Assembly: GCA_002413095.1 (NCBI GenBank) | Contig: DHWI01000078.1 | Coordinates: forward strand, 10,430-16,302 | From: Thermoleophilia bacterium UBA5186 | GTDB taxonomy: Bacteria > Actinomycetota > Thermoleophilia > Gaiellales > Gaiellaceae | Reading direction: 5' to 3' | Length of the DNA stretch: 5,873 nucleotides | Shown here: one piece after another, positions 5,001-5,873 of the stretch | Layout: each line of letters opens with the position of its first letter | Position numbering within the stretch: position 1 is the first letter of the stretch | Position numbers and translations under genes: made by a program | The notes under the pieces: model-generated | The model's input: the letters and a program-made list of their open reading frames with translations, nothing else | Told to the model about the DNA's origin: nothing | The model's database searches: none

Positions 5001-5873
5001 GTGGGCACGCACGCCATTTTCCGTCCCCCTCGGGCCGAGAACGAGCCGGTTCGCTCGTACGCGCCCGGCTCGCCCGAGCGCGAGGAGCTCCGCGTCCGCC
5101 TCGCCGAGCTGCAGGCGCAGCAGCTCGAGCTCCCGCTCGTCATCGGCGGCGAGGAGGTGCGCACCGGAGAGACGTTCGAAGCCGTCATGCCGCACAAGAA
5201 GAGCCACGTCCTCGCAACGGTCCACAAGGGCGGAGCCGCCGAGGTGGAGCGCGCGATCGCGGCCGCGGGCGAGGCCTCGCAGGACTGGTCGCGCTGGCCG
5301 TGGGAGGAGCGCGCCGCGGTTTTCCTCCGCGCGGCCGATCTGCTCGCCGGCCCCTGGCGCGCCACTCTCAACGCCGCGACGATGCTCGGCCAGTCGAAGA
5401 CCGCGCACCAGGCCGAAATCGACGCCGCCTGCGAGCTGATCGACTTCCTCCGCTTCAACGTCGAGTTCATGACCCGCATCTACGAGGAGCAGCCGAACTC
5501 CTCGCCGGGCGTCTGGAACCGCATGGAGTACCGGCCGCTCGAGGGCTTCGTGTTCGCGGTCAGCCCGTTCAACTTCACCGCGATCGCCGGCAACCTGACG
5601 TCGAGCGCCGCGCTGATGGGCAACACCGTCCTCTGGAAGCCGGCCTCGACCGCCGCCTACTCGGCGCACTTCCTGATGCGCCTGTTCGAGGCGGCTGGCC
5701 TGCCTCCGGGCGTGATCAACCTCCTCTACGGCTCGGGCGCCGAGATCGGGGACCCGGCGCTGGCGAGCCCTGACCTCGCCGGGATCCACTTCACCGGCTC
5801 CACGCCGGTCTTCCAGGGCATGTGGAAGACCGTCGGCAAGAACATCGAGAGCTACCGGAACTACCCGCGCATC
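5001..5873 (+). CDS. pruA: L-glutamate gamma-semialdehyde dehydrogenase (1-pyrroline-5-carboxylate dehydrogenase), N-terminal part (cut by right edge)
   Basis: This NAD-linked aldehyde dehydrogenase oxidises glutamate-5-semialdehyde, in equilibrium with pyrroline-5-carboxylate, to glutamate, the second step of proline catabolism. The first 291 codons are present of an expected 540 or so. The sequence follows the ALDH4-like single-function form found in actinobacteria and eukaryotes: NEPVRSYAPGSPER at 14-27, ATMLGQSKTAHQAEIDAACE in the middle, and RPLEGFVFAVSPFNFTAI at 178-195, where Asn191 is the expected oxyanion-hole residue. NTVLWKPAS at 208-216 has Lys213 for cofactor binding, and GIHFTGSTPVFQGMWKTVG is at 261-279. 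The catalytic Cys and Glu lie beyond the edge. The frame offers no ATG until 5186, well inside the conserved region, so GTG at 5001 is the start. It is preceded by no clear ribosome binding site but by a -10-like TACAAT. A proline dehydrogenase gene would be expected nearby, outside the window. Confidence 0.95.
   Translation, partial: MGTHAIFRPPRAENEPVRSYAPGSPEREELRVRLAELQAQQLELPLVIGGEEVRTGETFEAVMPHKKSHVLATVHKGGAAEVERAIAAAGEASQDWSRWPWEERAAVFLRAADLLAGPWRATLNAATMLGQSKTAHQAEIDAACELIDFLRFNVEFMTRIYEEQPNSSPGVWNRMEYRPLEGFVFAVSPFNFTAIAGNLTSSAALMGNTVLWKPASTAAYSAHFLMRLFEAAGLPPGVINLLYGSGAEIGDPALASPDLAGIHFTGSTPVFQGMWKTVGKNIESYRNYPRI

Noticed and set aside
4986..5789. Extension of the ogt frame far upstream on the minus strand, giving a 454-residue protein
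   Set aside because: The added part is antisense to the clearly coding pruA gene and is low-complexity Arg/Ala/Glu-rich. Ogt homology begins only downstream of the ATG at 4985.

Overview
The window carries high-GC coding DNA from what looks like a member of the Actinomycetota. The reasons are strong G/C preference at third codon positions, GTG and TTG start codons, and a whiA gene placed directly before a gap-pgk-tpiA glycolytic cluster, an order known from actinobacteria. A phosphoglycerate mutase gene (gpmI) follows tpiA, where Streptomyces-type genomes usually have secG. This suggests a deeper-branching class such as Thermoleophilia, but that placement is inference. No mobile element, CRISPR array, tRNA or rRNA was found.

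Layout. Most of the window is a minus-strand series read from right to left: ogt (4985 to 4425), whiA (4438 to 3530), a 332-bp spacer with hairpins and short repeats, gap (3197 to 2193), pgk (2200 to 1133), tpiA (1133 to 420) and the first 128 codons of gpmI (386 to the left edge). ogt overlaps whiA by 14 bp, gap overlaps pgk by 8 bp, and pgk and tpiA share one base. Only 33 bp separate tpiA from gpmI. On the plus strand, a pruA-type aldehyde dehydrogenase gene starts at 5001, 15 bp from the ogt start, and runs off the right edge.

How the genes work together. gap, pgk, tpiA and gpmI encode the triose-phosphate section of glycolysis and gluconeogenesis, joining dihydroxyacetone phosphate, glyceraldehyde-3-phosphate, 1,3-bisphosphoglycerate, 3-phosphoglycerate and 2-phosphoglycerate. 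WhiA is a DNA-binding regulator linked to cell division and development in Gram-positive bacteria. Ogt repairs O6-alkylguanine in DNA. The pruA product would oxidise glutamate semialdehyde (pyrroline-5-carboxylate) to glutamate in proline breakdown.

Most of the window is ordinary core metabolism. Three points deserve a second look: the hairpin-rich whiA-gap spacer; an unusually short Pgk that lacks a segment contributing to the adenine pocket in known enzymes; and the very tight ogt/pruA divergence with a possible -10 element just before the pruA GTG. I see no convincing sign of a wholly new multi-gene system.
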